Notes under the pieces: generated by a model
Seen by the model: the letters and a program-made list of their open reading frames with translations, nothing else
Told to the model about the DNA's origin: nothing
Database searches by the model: none
Shown: positions 44,342-55,835 of the stretch, in pieces
How the letters are laid out: every line of letters starts with the position of its first letter
Numbering within the stretch: the stretch's first letter is position 1
Program-made: the position numbers and the translations under genes
NCBI GenBank assembly: GCA_018340375.1
Contig: JAFFJZ010000001.1
Span: 55,792,001 to 55,856,000 of the forward strand
Reading direction: 5' to 3'
DNA: 64,000 nt
Source: Gonatopus flavifemur
Lineage: Eukaryota; Arthropoda; Insecta; Hymenoptera; Dryinidae

Positions 44342-45285
44342 CACGGAGAGAAATCGAGGTAAACTGAAACTATTGGGAATAGCTTGGAAATAAAATTATC
44401 ACGATGGTAAACTTCACTTTGTCAAAAATTTCAAAATTTCTTCAGGAAAACTAACAAAGGTAATATTGATGATTCCAGGCAGTGCTAATACTTTTTACCA
44501 TCAGCGATCGTAGGATTTCTTTACACTTTATTTCAAGATTCTCGCAAGCAAGAGCTCTAAGAATCGAAGCAAAGGCAATAATTTTCACCATCGATCATGG
44601 TAATATCATTCACTAAAATGAAAAAAAAAATTTATTTGCAAAAACATATTTCCAGGCATATTTGTTAGTTCATGTTGTTCAACCTTTGAGTTATCACCAC
44701 CATATTTGTTGATTGCAATCATGTTATTTTTAATCCATTCTTGAGTACAGTTTATAATGAAAAATCCTAATCACGCGGAGGGGATTTGAACTTAAGAATA
44801 ATGTACTAATATCTACCTATAAACCTTACAATTAAAGCCGCTTTGCTATGCTCGCACTTATGAATTCGCTGTTCTGAAGTTTCATTGAAAGACTAAACGA
44901 GGGAACCTAACCTGGACAACTTGCTGTGTGCGATAATTGTGAGAAAATTTCGAACGCTGTTGAAAAATATTACCATCAGCGCTTGTATTAAACCAACCCG
45001 TCATTGGTAGTAAATGTGGTTCGTAGCTCTTAAAATTCAGAATGCTTGTTCAAACAAAATCTATTATTGTCAAGTGATGATAATTTTTCCATTAGGAAAG
45101 GTATTTATTTCGTTTGTTCATAGTTGTTATTACTGAAATATATTTTCTCATGCTGAATCTTCATTTTTACCATCGTAACTGACGATTATTTACTACGTGC
45201 GTATATAAAATAATACACTTAGGTTACAAATTACTTTAAATTACGGCAAAAAATAGTAATTTTCACAATCAAATTTTTCTTCGTG
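44342..45285. repeat. CACGGAGAGAAA-type element, word TTACCATCA, TA target
   Basis: Ends CACGGAGAGAAATCGAGG and CAAATTTTTCTTCGTG with TA both sides. Interior words are TTACCATCAGCG, GATGGTAA and ATGATTACC. It contains the tRNA-like segment 44772-44860. Confidence 0.75.
44772..44860 (-). other. tRNA-like segment inside a TTACCATC-word element
   Basis: On the minus strand AGTTCAAATCCCC (B box, about 44780-44792) is preceded by TAGCAAAGCGGC (A-box-like, about 44840-44852) at the spacing of a long-variable-arm tRNA. Pairing is imperfect; probably a SINE relic or pseudogene. Confidence 0.4.
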
Positions 45286-45339
45286 TAGGGAAATAACTCA
45301 TATTGTGAACGTATCATTACACAGGTCTACAATGATTTT

Positions 45340-45900
45340 GGTGCCGCTAAAACTAAAGCAGATTTTGAGTATATTCGATACCCTGACTCTGGAAATATAC
45401 TTATTTTTTTAATGCTACGTGTAGTTTTCAAGAAATCGCAGGTGTAAAATAAAATGAAAATGCACGATTTTGAAACGTTTTATTCAATTATTCCACACGT
45501 TAACAACATTTTATCAAATTATTCTTCAAATTATCTCAAAATATGAGTCATTCTCTTCCAAATGCGATTAGGTTTGTTCAAATATCTTTTTTTTTCTCTG
45601 AGATACGACAGTTTGAAAATTGTGTTATTTCACCTATTCACTAAATCCATGAACACACAAATTTCAAATTATCGTGTCACAGTAAAAAAAAGATATTCGA
45701 GCAAACTCAACGGCATCCGGAAGGGGATGGATTATATTTTGAGGTGCATCTACTAGTTTCATGAGAAAAAATTACATTCTGACGTCACGTAATCTCAAAT
45801 ATGTCGAAAAACGGTGTTTTTCACACTTTGACGTTAAAATATCTCAAAAACCACACGTAATAATGCAATTTTGAAGCCAGGTTCGGATTCAGCGCGCCAA
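45340..45900. repeat. Diverged inverted repeat with ACGTGTAGTTTTCAAGAAAT core
   Basis: TGCTACGTGTAGTTTTCAAG and CTCAAAAACCACACGTAATA pair imperfectly. Frames in it show no domain. 45900-46527 is AT-rich intron with A-runs. Confidence 0.5.
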
Positions 45901-46527
45901 AATACTTCGGAAAAGTATGATACAGTTGTTGCACCAAACAAAGAGTTCAATTTTGTAGGCCTGTGTTATTACAATCACCGTTCTCACGTTTCAGAACTGA
46001 TTTTTCTGGTTAGAATACCTGGCCCTTAAAATATGCTCTCACATTCTTCATAATTTATTAGAAACAGAAGATCTCCAGCATTTTTTTTTAATTTCATAAC
46101 TTTTTATTTCCTCATTTGGGTAGAATGCTAACCCAAACCAATAATCGAACATGATCGTAAAATTCTTTGCGCCATAACACCCTGAATCTCTCTCCTTCGA
46201 AGCAAAAGGGATATTGATTTTCACATAAAAACAATATTTATTATATAAATCGGTTTATTACAAAAAAAATTACACATGACAGAAAAAAAAAACATCAATC
46301 GGGTAGTAAAAAAAGGTGTTAAAAGTAGTAAGAAGAAACATTTAAGAACGCAGAGAAAGAATGCAAAATGTAAAACAGTAAAAACAAAGTGTGCGGCACT
46401 AAAAAAAAAACGTTAATTAAAATGCAACAACTGGCAGTTGATTGACGGCCAGGCAGCACAAGGCAGACGACGTGCTACATTTTCTGAATACTTGTGAGGC
46501 GTATCACGGTATTCGGTAGAGCGTTAC

Positions 46528-46722
46528 CTGGCCGAGGTTAGATAAATCTGGTACTGTGGTTGTCGTTTGCTGCAAATTCGATGGTTGTCCTGGAATCTGG
46601 GATGGCGCCGATACGTGGCCACCGCTGTTCGCTATACGCTCTTGCTCTCTCAAATGACCGACTAGGGCACCAATGTGTTCAAGTAACTCCTTATTCTGTA
46701 CAAGGAGCTGGTGCGTTCGAGT
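46528..46722 (-). CDS. NOS1AP: NOS1AP/CAPON-like adaptor, coiled-coil exon 2
   Basis: Acceptor TTATTCTCTGCAG; donor CAG|GTAACG; 65 codons, phase 0. It reads TRTHQLLVQNKELLEHIGAL and VGHLREQERIANSGGHV, then a Ser/Pro/Gln/Thr-rich tail. HQLL.QN..LL.H...LV..LRE matches the second half of the C-terminal coiled coil of NOS1AP/CAPON, directly following the AAETAAR.EAQ of the previous exon. The continuous heptad pattern supports a dimerising helix. A plus-strand open frame over the same bases is a shadow. Confidence 0.92.
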
Positions 46723-46991
46723 CTGCAGAGAATAAAAAAACCAGAGTAAAGATAGAAGGCTCTTCGTGTTCAAACAAACAAGTTCAATGCACTGAAATTG
46801 TTGCTATGAGAATGTATACATTTTTTATACACGGAAAAAAAAGATCACTCGACTAATTTCGAATAATTGTTTTGCCATATGTGCTTACAACTTGAATAGT
46901 TTTTTTCTCCGTGTACGTTTATTTTGAGAAAATTTATACGATTATTTATATGAGTTATAAATTATATTCCTCTCCATAAACTTTTTCTGTA

Positions 46992-47209
46992 CACTGGAAA
47001 AAATATTTATTTGTAGAAATAAAATATTCAATTAGATGCAAAAACTGATTACTTGGGACGAATAAATTATTTATTTAGAAGACCAATTTATTTGGGGCGA
47101 GCATTCCATTATTTGATTCGAATAAATATTTCATTAATCCTATGGAATATTTTATGGAAAGAGGACAAATCAACTATTTATTTGGTTGAAACAAATTTCT
47201 TTTTCAGTG
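46992..47209. repeat. CACTGGAAAAAA-type element, word AATAAATTATTTATTT, TA target
   Basis: Ends CACTGGAAAAAATATTTATT and ACAAATTTCTTTTTCAGTG, TA on both sides; TTCGAATAAAT words repeat inside. Confidence 0.8.
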
Positions 47210-47893
47210 TACACGCATTTGAAAGACTTGCACTATGTCACTCGAATTCGCGACTTCCACTTTTAGGATGAGAAGTGATACTTTTGATATTCTAACAAAC
47301 ATTTATACAGGTCATTCCATCACCCAGCAAGATAATTAAATGAAACCCACAATCACTTGATCTCAGTTTCAGGAACGATTTAAAAAAATTCATATCACAA
47401 CATTCTGCGAATTGTTAAATTTAGGATTCAATTTTTAATAGAATGTCACTCAGAAAACTCCGCTCATGTTAATTTTCGATATAAACTTAACCCACTGTTT
47501 TTCCCAAGAAGAAAAGGTATTGAAATAAAATTTCACAAGATTAATAAAAAAATGTCTGTGGAATCCGAGACCAAGGATTTTATCACATGGGTTATATGAC
47601 GTGGAATGACCTATAAATGAATCAGGTGAGAATGATCTAACGTCGTAATCCGATTCTCGTATGAATTATACGTTATTCATTCCATCCAAATTAAATTAAC
47701 CCAAATTTCATTATGCTTAGTCGGAATACTATTTTGAACTCTGATGTATCTTGATTTCACACGATAAAATGATACGTGTGACCGACGTTGGAGTGCAAAA
47801 AAGCACGTCTCGTTTCATGATATTTGAAAAAGGATAATGAGAAATATTTCTAGTCGAGTCACGCGAATCAATTAAAAACAATAATAATTGTAC

Positions 47894-48079
47894 CTGAGCT
47901 TCAACACGAGCGGCTGTTTCTGCTGCAAGTTGATCCTGTAAAAGCCTCGCATGAGCAACAGCTGCTCTGGTCTGTTGACTCTGCTGATCCAATCGTTCTC
48001 GAAGTAGTTGAATCTCGTGTTTGAGAGCAGTTAGTTCACCGCCTACCAACATACCTCCACAATCAGAAGTCACAGTACC
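47894..48079 (-). CDS. NOS1AP: NOS1AP/CAPON-like adaptor, coiled-coil exon 1
   Basis: Acceptor TTACATTTCCACAG; donor CAG|GTACAAT; exactly 62 codons, phase 0. The sequence GTVTSDCGGMLVGGELTALK leads into HEIQLLRERLDQQSQQTRAA and VAHARLLQDQLAAETAARVE. The L-R-x-Q-L-A-A-E-T-A-A-R-x-E-A-Q block is highly characteristic of NOS1AP. Known role: NOS1AP couples nNOS to partners such as Dexras1 and Scribble at synapses and cell junctions. The predicted helix is cytosolic; no membrane segment is present. The preceding 12 kb of intron holds repeats only. Confidence 0.94.
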
Positions 48080-49425
48080 CTGTGGAAATGTAACCAGATT
48101 TATCACATTGTCACGAGATATTTACTCGGTAGACAAAAAAAATAGGGGGAAGAGAGAAAAAAGAAACGTAGATCTAATAAATTTGGAATATATAGAGAGT
48201 AATATCGAAAATCTATGATCATACTTTCTGTAATTTACTAACACGGGAGATTCGAATGGATTCATTTCTTCGCAAAGAAAACGAATGTCGCGTTGAAATT
48301 GGAAATCCCGAAGATTACGGTGAAATGGATAGCTTGATAGAAGTTTTATTTCGCCGTACTCATGGTATTGAAAAATTTAATTTTGAAAACAGAACGACAA
48401 TCAGCGTTCGGATGCTCAAGGATTTGGTTTTTAGCGAGTCGGAATAAAAGGGATTTTATAGGACGGGTGCATGCAAAAACGACGAGAATCCATTACCGGA
48501 TTCTATTTTCTTTCAATTATCAACTACATATGAGATGTATTAATCAAGATTTACGAGTGAATATGCTAAAATTTAATGGAGGAAGTGCAGTTATGTTTTT
48601 CTCATTACTTTCATCATCGAAGAATATTTTTTTAGAGGAAAATACATCCATTGAATTTCAATTTTGAATACCATCTTTGCAATTGTAAATGATTATTGAA
48701 ATCCATTCGGACCATTCAAAAATCGGTTGTTGATAGGTTTGAATGGTTATTCAATGGTGTGAAGTTTCTATTAGATCTCATTAATCAATAGGATTGATTG
48801 GACGTTTTTGACAAGGGTTGAGAGGGTTGGTGATGAACCTTGAAGGCTCTTTAAATCTTCTTGGAATTTATGTTTCCCTCCGGACCTGAACTTGTACATA
48901 GTAGAAGTTATCTTATCTACAGTGTTGAAAATATTTCGTCTTCCATTTTCAATACACATTTTATGTGTCACGAATATACAGCTCATAAGCAAGTCTCATG
49001 TACGTCATGTTACAAAACGTGAGAATTGAGAGATCCAAACGTTCCAGACAAAGAGTAAAAAAGAATTGATTTGTAAAGAAAAATATCGTTCCTTGAATTT
49101 CACTTTCCACCTGAGAGATTCAGAGAAAGAAACATTGAAAACATATCTTGTATACTTTTGTATAAAATATTTACTTAGCTTTTCTCAAATTTTGATTGGA
49201 ACTCGATACATATTGTATACAAAACTATCGATATTGTAAATATTGGGAATCCCAAAAAGGATGCGAACGTAAAAGAGGCGGAAATTGGAATGTTTTACGC
49301 TTTTCAATATTTATTTTCGCGAACATTGATTTTTTCCTAGGGGAGGTCAAAACTGATGGAACTTTCAGGGTTTGCAAAAGGGTGATGCCTATCCTGATAA
49401 AACAGCATTTACCTGCAGCAACTGA
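48080..49425. other. NOS1AP intron, no gene seen
   Basis: AT-rich sequence with no recognisable repeat ends or splice-bounded frame. A weak inverted unit lies at 48720-48800 (words CAATGG/ATTCAA). Confidence 0.5.
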
Positions 49426-49699
49426 AATATACACGGAAAAGAGAAAACACTACTGGTTACTGTGAATGACAACGATCGGTTGAAAAACAAATGAAAACAC
49501 TCCTGGATAATAAAGATTATCGCGGTCACAATGATGGGTATTGTCATGAAATTCGTCAATGCTGTTTGGACAGCATATTGAGGGCTGGGAAACGCAGTAC
49601 TGCATGGAATGAATTTGAGTTTCAATGTATTTTTGTGATTCACAGTAACCATTGCTGTTTTCTTTTTCTAGTTGTTCCAGCTACCCATGTGGAAATGAA

Positions 49700-51990
49700 A
49701 ACACGCGCCGTTACTGGCTGAGTACTGTTGCCAGAGTTGCCAGTACTGGCAATTCCAGACCCACCATTATGGGCGTGGTTGAATAGACGGTGCTGGCAAA
49801 GAGTCGAAATGATAACATCATTGAACGTAAGGGCCAGACGAACATTTACCACCGAATTGGTACCGATTTTTAATGCGAGCCAACTATGGCGGAACTCTGG
49901 CTTGCAACAGGATCAGTTATTTTGCCAGAGCTGGATGAAAAACAACAAGGAGTCGAAATGATGACATCACATGTAGAAATTCAAATCCGACCCAGTATTG
50001 GCACAGTACCGGTAACCGAAGTTACCAGGAGTGATCATATTTCAATTAAAAAAAAAACATTGAATTCGAACTTTGAACATCTGAAGAATTCATTGTTTCT
50101 ATTATTATCATCGGAGAAAGGCACTTTGGAAATCATTCCTTGAAAGTTCACTGAGTGAGGATTGAACCCAGGTCCTGCGAGTGAGAACCCTAGTCTCTAT
50201 CACATCAGCTGATCTCCGAGTTGACAACGAATCACTCAAATTGCCATTCATTGTAATAGGACCGTTGAAGTCATACAATTCACCATCCCAGGTATGCGTT
50301 GACAAATGTACCAAGCTTGGTGCCAAGCTTGAGCCAGTGCTAGTCAACATTGGGTCTAGCATGGTTACCAAATTAGATGAATGTCTGGGATGATAACAAT
50401 GTTCAACGCTCGGCATCCAAGCTTGGTTCAATATCAAGATTCAATATTGGTTTTATGTTTTGAATCGATATTGGTGCCATGGTTGATATACAATCAACCT
50501 CAACGGATAGGATAGTTTTCTTATTGGCAATCAAGCTTGATTGAATATAATATATTCCGACACATGAAATTTCGGAATATTGGATTTCGATGCAGTCACT
50601 TTAGTCTAGATAGCATAAGAGAATTAATTGGATGGATTCATAAAGAACTCTTTTAGGAGTCTTGTGCTATCTGGGAGGACGTTGAAAGGATACCCGTATT
50701 TGGGCTGACGTACATTCAGACGTATAATCTTTGAAGCTTCTGAAATGCGAATAAATTCCAAGCCCACGTCATGTGGCTATATCTAGGCTTACGGCGAGCC
50801 AAGTGTCGATTAAAGCTTGGTTGAAGAAAAATGAATCAAACGCAGCGAAATATGCTTAATCCTAGCATTGACGTCTGAGGTGCTATTAAGGGTTGGTGGG
50901 CTGTGACGAGCCAAGCATCAGTCGAGACTTGGTTAACGGAAATTGAATCAAACATGGCAAAATATGCTTGGTCCTATCATTGGCATCTAAAGCTTTATCA
51001 ACGCTTAGTCAGATAAGGTAGGCCAAGCATTGGCCAAGGCTAGGCTTACGAGACTTGGCATACCAAGCTCGACGCCAGTCATGCTCCGATTGTCAGTCTT
51101 GGTATGACTTACCCGGGATAGATTCCGCAGAGGAATAAAGTCCTACCAATACTGGCACATTGCCGCCTCTCGAACACATTGAATGATGATACCAACTCTG
51201 GCCTAATGCTGGCGCGACTTTGGCTCACTACAACAGCCGAGTTACTACACCGAGAAAAAAAAGTTGTCCACTTTACCTCTTGTTAAGTAAATATATGGAC
51301 GATTTAAAAATGTAGTGCGAGCTACTACAATTTTAGCTAATTTCACCGCAGAGGAAGTAGGGTGCACTTCAGCTATGGTATATTTCACATGCTTTGTTGT
51401 AAAATCAACTAAAATTGTGGTCGCTTGCACTAAATCCTCAATCATCCATATAATCATTCAATAAGATGTAAATTTTACAAGTTTTTTCCCTCAATGTAAG
51501 ATCGTGATTTTAATGTCATTCGACCACCGATTCTGTAGAAAGTCAGAGTCCTACCAATACTGGCACATTGCTGTTTTTCAAACATATTGAATGCTAATAC
51601 TAACTCTGGCTTAGTACTGGCGCAATATTGTCTCGTCCAAGGGAACGTGTTATTGAAAAGATCAGTGAAATTCCTATCCACTATCTATTCCGTATTAGGA
51701 CAACGTTGCATCTATACTGGTGCAGTATCGTCTTTTTTTCGCATTTTACCATCCAACTAACTCTGATTCGGTATTGGCACGGTTCCGTTTCTGTATGGTC
51801 CGGGTATTCTCCGAACATTATTAATTCGATACTGGCTCAAGACCGTCTGACCGCGCAAGCCAGTACTGTCTGAAATCTGGCGCCAGTTGAAAAATAGTAA
51901 TGATTCTGAATGGGCACAGTTATTTCTGTCGAAGTCTGGCAAATGCAACTTGGCCAGTACCGTGCCATTTGTCAACTCTGGCTATTCCCA
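49700..51990. repeat. CAGTACTGGC-word region interrupted by AAGCTTGG-word and CACCGAG elements
   Basis: 49700-50030, 51125-51235 and 51545-51990 are filled with CCAGTACTGGCA, TTGCCAGAG and GGCACAGTACC words. 50280-51125 is filled with AAGCTTGG, CCAAGCATT and GCCAAGC words. 51130-51230 and 51546-51645 are direct near-copies (CCTACCAATACTGGCACATT). 51248-51496 is a separate inverted repeat (CACCGAGAAAAAAAAGTTG, TA both sides). Confidence 0.7.
50147..50216 (-). other. tRNA-like segment at the edge of the AAGCTTGG-word element
   Basis: Minus strand: AGCTGATGTGATAGAG (A-box region) followed 30 bp later by GGTTCAATCC (B box, 50159-50168). Resembles the head of a tRNA-derived SINE; stems do not close well enough for a real tRNA. 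Confidence 0.55.
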
Positions 51991-52060
51991 CATGGGTAGT
52001 AATAAAAGTCTAGTTGTTTTAAATATGAAGATAACAGTTTATTCGATCCCAAGCAACACA

Positions 52061-52325
52061 CACGGAAAAAAAGAATAGTTGCAGCAACTACTCAAATAGT
52101 CGATTTTCGACCATCTACTTCAGCAGTTGCTGCAGCTACTTAGTAGTCAAGACAAGTAACACGTTAGCTGTCTTAACTAATTCAAAATACCTCAAGTATT
52201 TACCTTAGTCATTGCAACTATTGAGTTACTTGTCCTGACTACTAAGTAGCTGCAGCAATTACTTAAGTAGATGGTCGAAAATCGACTATCTAAGTAGTTG
52301 CTGCAACTATTTATTTTTTTCCGTG
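52061..52325. repeat. CACGGAAAAAAA-type palindrome, word AGTAGTTGCTGCAACTACT, CA target
   Basis: Arms of about 125 bp with CGATTTTCGACCATCTACTT and its complement. CA on both sides. The corresponding site in copy 1 (AACACAGGAGG, about 50-60) has a single CA. Confidence 0.92.
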
Positions 52326-52549
52326 CAGGAGGTTGAAAATGAACGTTGCTTAGAACGTGTACGAAAAATCCTACGAACATGCTTAGAACTTCCAAATGAA
52401 ACTGTTTCGAATAATCAAAAAAATCAAAAAATATGAGTGTCAAATTGATAAATTATCAATGTAAATTCAATACTTTTGTATTAATTTTTCACATCCTTTA
52501 TGTCAATATTCAACACAAATGTTGAGCCGACCGTTTGGGACCTGCACGT

Positions 52550-53340
52550 TAGGGTTGTTCTTATTTCACTCAAAACAGTTTGTTTTAGGTTGTTTTCATG
52601 TTCTGTGGTTAACAAAAAGTTTTTTTTTGTACGGGGCACCCTCTAATTTTGTTCTACGTTATGAAGAAGTCCTACAATATTTTTCACATAATTTTCAATA
52701 GCGACCCCTAAATTTTTTTTGAAAATTATGTACAAAATATTGTAGGACTTCTTCATAAGGGGTCATCCATAAACTACGTGGCCAATATAGGGGGAGGGAG
52801 GGGTAAGATGAAATGCTACGTTAGGCTACATGGGAGAGGGGGGGGGGGTCGATTCCAAGCTACGTGTTTTTTATTTATGTTGTACTTGGAAGAAAATTCT
52901 ATGTAATTATCCAGAAAAATGATTCAATTGAATATAACCCGAATATATATTTGATTGGATCAAATAAGATTCTTCTTCATTCAAGTAAATCTCATTTAAA
53001 ATGAGAGAAATTTTATTTCAATAAAATAAATCTTTCATTTCAATTAATTTCAATTTCATTAAGGTCATATTTGAATAAAAATTCATTTGATTGAAATTAA
53101 TTCAGCTGAACGTGAAAAACTACGTTCCCACGTGGGGGGGGGGGGGGTCAAAGAAAAACCACATTAGAGCTACATGGGGGGGGGTCAAAAAGTTGCAAAA
53201 ACAGGGCCACGTAGTTTATGGACGGCCCCTAATCTAGAAAAAAATTATAGGGTGTCCCATACAAAAAAACTTTCTTGTTGCCAACAGAAAATGAAAACAA
53301 ACTGAAAGAAACTTATTTGAGTCAAATAAGAACCATCCTA
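52550..53340. mobile_element. Non-autonomous hAT-like element, 8-bp duplication CTGCACGT
   Basis: Ends TAGGGTTGTTCTTATTTCAC and AAATAAGAACCATCCTA. Perfect duplication CTGCACGT at 52542-52549 and 53341-53348. Arms of about 100 bp include TTTGTACGGGGCACCCTCTA-like sequence. An internal hairpin is at 52660-52757 (GAAGAAGTCCTACAATATTT), and the element 52759-53229 is inserted. Confidence 0.9.
52759..53229. repeat. GGGGTCATCCATAAACTACG-type element, TA target
   Basis: Inverted ends GGGGTCATCCATAAACTACG and CGTAGTTTATGGACGGCCCC flanked by TA. Contains G runs of 11, 14 and 9 at 52838, 53134 and 53176. A further AT-rich block (52890-53110) separates two copies of the TACGTGG...GGGGTC unit. Confidence 0.85.
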
Positions 53341-53439
53341 CTGCACGTGCGTTAAAAATACATCAAATTTTTTACTGTGTAGAATATCTTGATGAATTTA
53401 TTTGAAATAGTCTCATTTGCACATTCTTTTCATGTTCAT

Positions 53440-53588
53440 TAGTGATTCGGACGAGACCGAGACTGGTCTCGGTATCGACCCCGAGATCGAGATGAGATCG
53501 AGACCGATACGAGGACGATAGTCACGACCGAGAATCCCGACTCGAGACCGGGTCAATCTCGGCGAGACGAGACGAGACCAAAACACTA
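53440..53588. mobile_element. Short hAT-like element, word GAGACCGAGAC
   Basis: Ends TAGTGATTCGGACGAGACC and GAGACCAAAACACTA. 8-bp duplication ATGTTCAT/ATATTCAT (one mismatch) at 53432-53439 and 53589-53596. The interior is GAGACCGAG/GGTCTCGG words; copy 1 of the host (near 218-225) lacks the insert. Confidence 0.85.
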
Positions 53589-53680
53589 ATATTCATTGTA
53601 TCATTATAGCTTATTTGAGAAGTTCCAGCGTTACTTGGGACAAGGATGAGAAATTTAGCTTTGATAGCTAAATAACCAAG

Positions 53681-53871
53681 TAGCATAACAGGTTCGAAAT
53701 GCTGAGAAGGTTTTTGGAAGTTCTGATTCAGCATATTTTAGGAGCATTCTTAGAATCACATTCTCAAAATTTCTTTTTCGAATTCATCCAAAACAGTCTA
53801 ATCTGTACATTCTATGCATGATCACGGAATGAACGCAGAATGTTTGAAATGTTCTTATGCTACTTCGGTAC
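53681..53871. repeat. Diverged third relative of the ATCCCAAGCAACAC element
   Basis: ACCAAGTAGCATAACAGGTT at the left and TTCTTATGCTACTTCGGT at the right. Internal GCTGAGAAGG and ACAGTCTAATCTGTACATTC match blocks of copies 1 and 2. Confidence 0.55.
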
Positions 53872-53879
53872 AATTTATT

Positions 53880-55029
53880 CGATTCAATTGAATTCTTATT
53901 TAGAGTAACTACATCTTTTAGTTGTCTAATATTCAAGTGAATCCTTTTTCTTAGAATGAATATGAGAGATTGAAATCCCTCAATTAAAGAAAGAAAGGAA
54001 ACCTTGTATTCTTCCTTTCTATGTAAATTTTCGAATTTTTTGCATTTCAAATGGTTTCTACTCGCTCACTCTGATAAGTTTCTCGAAACTTCGAGAGCTC
54101 CACTTGATTCCTCAAGATCTCGATTCACAATCTTTTAATGAGCCCTGGTTCAGGTAACTTCTTCCTGACAAGGATTCGATGGTCGCTAAACTTCACAATC
54201 CTTGTCAGCATATATAAGACACTTCTAAAGTATTCCTGTACTATGGAATAGCGGGAATTTGTTACTGTCAATTCCGGCGTACTATCCCTTCGTCTTTGAC
54301 TTGAACTTCAGGATGAGAACTCAAATATGTTGATTCAAGGGTTGAAAATTGAAGAAAATCAATAAAAGTGGGACAAAGCCCAACGTTTGACAAGAATTCA
54401 CTTTGGTACCTGATAATGTCGCGTCAATGAGAAATTATTCTCAGACCATTTTCATCTTTTATCATCTACCAATAGTGCCACCCTCGTCAAAGGAAATGAA
54501 TTTTTCACACAACCAGCCCGATACTCCCCGCCCACATGCAAGTTAAGACCCGAGCGGGCATATGACTGATCACGGCCAAGTGAAAATCGGATGAAGCTGC
54601 TTTTGATGTAATTAGAACTCGATAAAGGTGGGTGCGATCGGCTGAGAAGATCTGCGTTTCGCCGAAATCTGATACGTAATCACAACATGAAATATGTATT
54701 GATTTTCTGGCGAAGACTACGACAAGGATGTTGGGTGGATTCTTTCTAAGCTCTGCACCGAAAAGAATAATTTATTTGCTCGAATGAACTGAAGTTAGTT
54801 GTGAGAATTAGTTTCGAGTAATGGAAGAATAGAAGCCGGTAATAAAAGCTGTAGTAAAGGAAACTCTAAATTAGTAACAGCAACTAAAGTCAGAGAAATT
54901 AAATTTGAATTTAGCTGAGCCAACGCCCGTTTTAGTTAACCAAATATCAACAACTGTATCTAGTTGCTGGAACCAATTTGGAGTAAGGGTAACCAATGAC
55001 GCCTAGTCATACAATCAGGCCCTTTCATG
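53880..55029. other. NOS1AP intron, no gene seen
   Basis: Unique-looking sequence with moderate G+C at 54100-54700. No open frame with splice sites. AGCTAAATT-type words appear from about 54890. Confidence 0.45.
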
Positions 55030-55369
55030 CACTGAGAAAAAGGGTTGGGTTGAATATTAGACAGCTAGGAATTTCAGTCACTCTGAATGAAAATGTTGCT
55101 GAAATTTGAATCGTTTATTGAAACGAATTAGTGCTCGAACAACATTCTTTAAACAATGTTTTCAGTTCCAACGAGTTGGTTCGAAGTTAAAAATAACAAT
55201 TGTTCATCAACAATTGAAAATTTTATTTGTCAGAGCTAAATTTTTTATATACCTTGAATAAATTGTTCAATTCATATTTCAGATAATTGGACGTTTGATA
55301 TACGTCAGCTAAAATCTAACTGAGGCTACTAAATTTTAGTTTCCACAGCTAGGTGCCTTCCTCTCAGCG
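55030..55369. repeat. CACTGAGAAAAAGGG-type element, word CAGCTAAAATT
   Basis: Left end CACTGAGAAAAAGGGTTGGG, right end GGTGCCTTCCTCTCAGCG. TTAGCTGAC, CAGCTAAAT and ACGTCAGCT words inside; similar in word to 23272-23895. Confidence 0.65.
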
Positions 55370-55554
55370 TATATTTCTGTCGTGAGAAACTCATTTCGCA
55401 ACAGACTGAACTTCGCTCTGTTCCCAGTTTATTGGGACTTTTCTGAATAATCACGCGTTTGCGTTACGAATGCATAATCAAGTTTTGATTATTAAACTGA
55501 ACAGATACGAGTCATTCATAATCATAGCCATAGCCATTTTTCAAGTCAAATATT

Positions 55555-55835
55555 CCAAGCGGCAAAACAGAATACTTGCAAGTTTTTCTTCGGAACATTG
55601 AAAATTCACGTAACATAAAAGTAGATGATTCTATCGTCGGAAGTATAATCTCAAACTCCGACTTTTGAATCGCTTTTCAACGGCAGTACACGAAGATTTC
55701 GTAATACTTCACATTGTTCTTTGTTCCACTTTTACTGGACTCGAAAGTTTTGGTATTCGAATGAAATTCGTACTTTGAAATTATTTGACCACTTTTTATG
55801 GAAATTTAATGCATTCGTGGATAGTTTCCTGAAAT
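55555..55835. repeat. Dispersed repeat, inverted relative of 63280-63545
   Basis: Shares CATTGAAAATTCACGTAACA, ACTCCGACTTTTGAATCGCT- and GGTATTCGAATGAAAT-like blocks with the reverse complement of 63280-63545. It is not itself a palindrome and is not word-filled. Confidence 0.65.

Larger units (their letters stand above)
52046..53640. repeat. ATCCCAAGCAACAC element (copy 2), outer shell of a nested stack
   Basis: Colinear with 41-260 but expanded from 220 to about 1600 bp by the insertions 52061-52325, 52550-53340 (and contents) and 53440-53588. Alignment to copy 1 restores each empty site. Confidence 0.85.
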
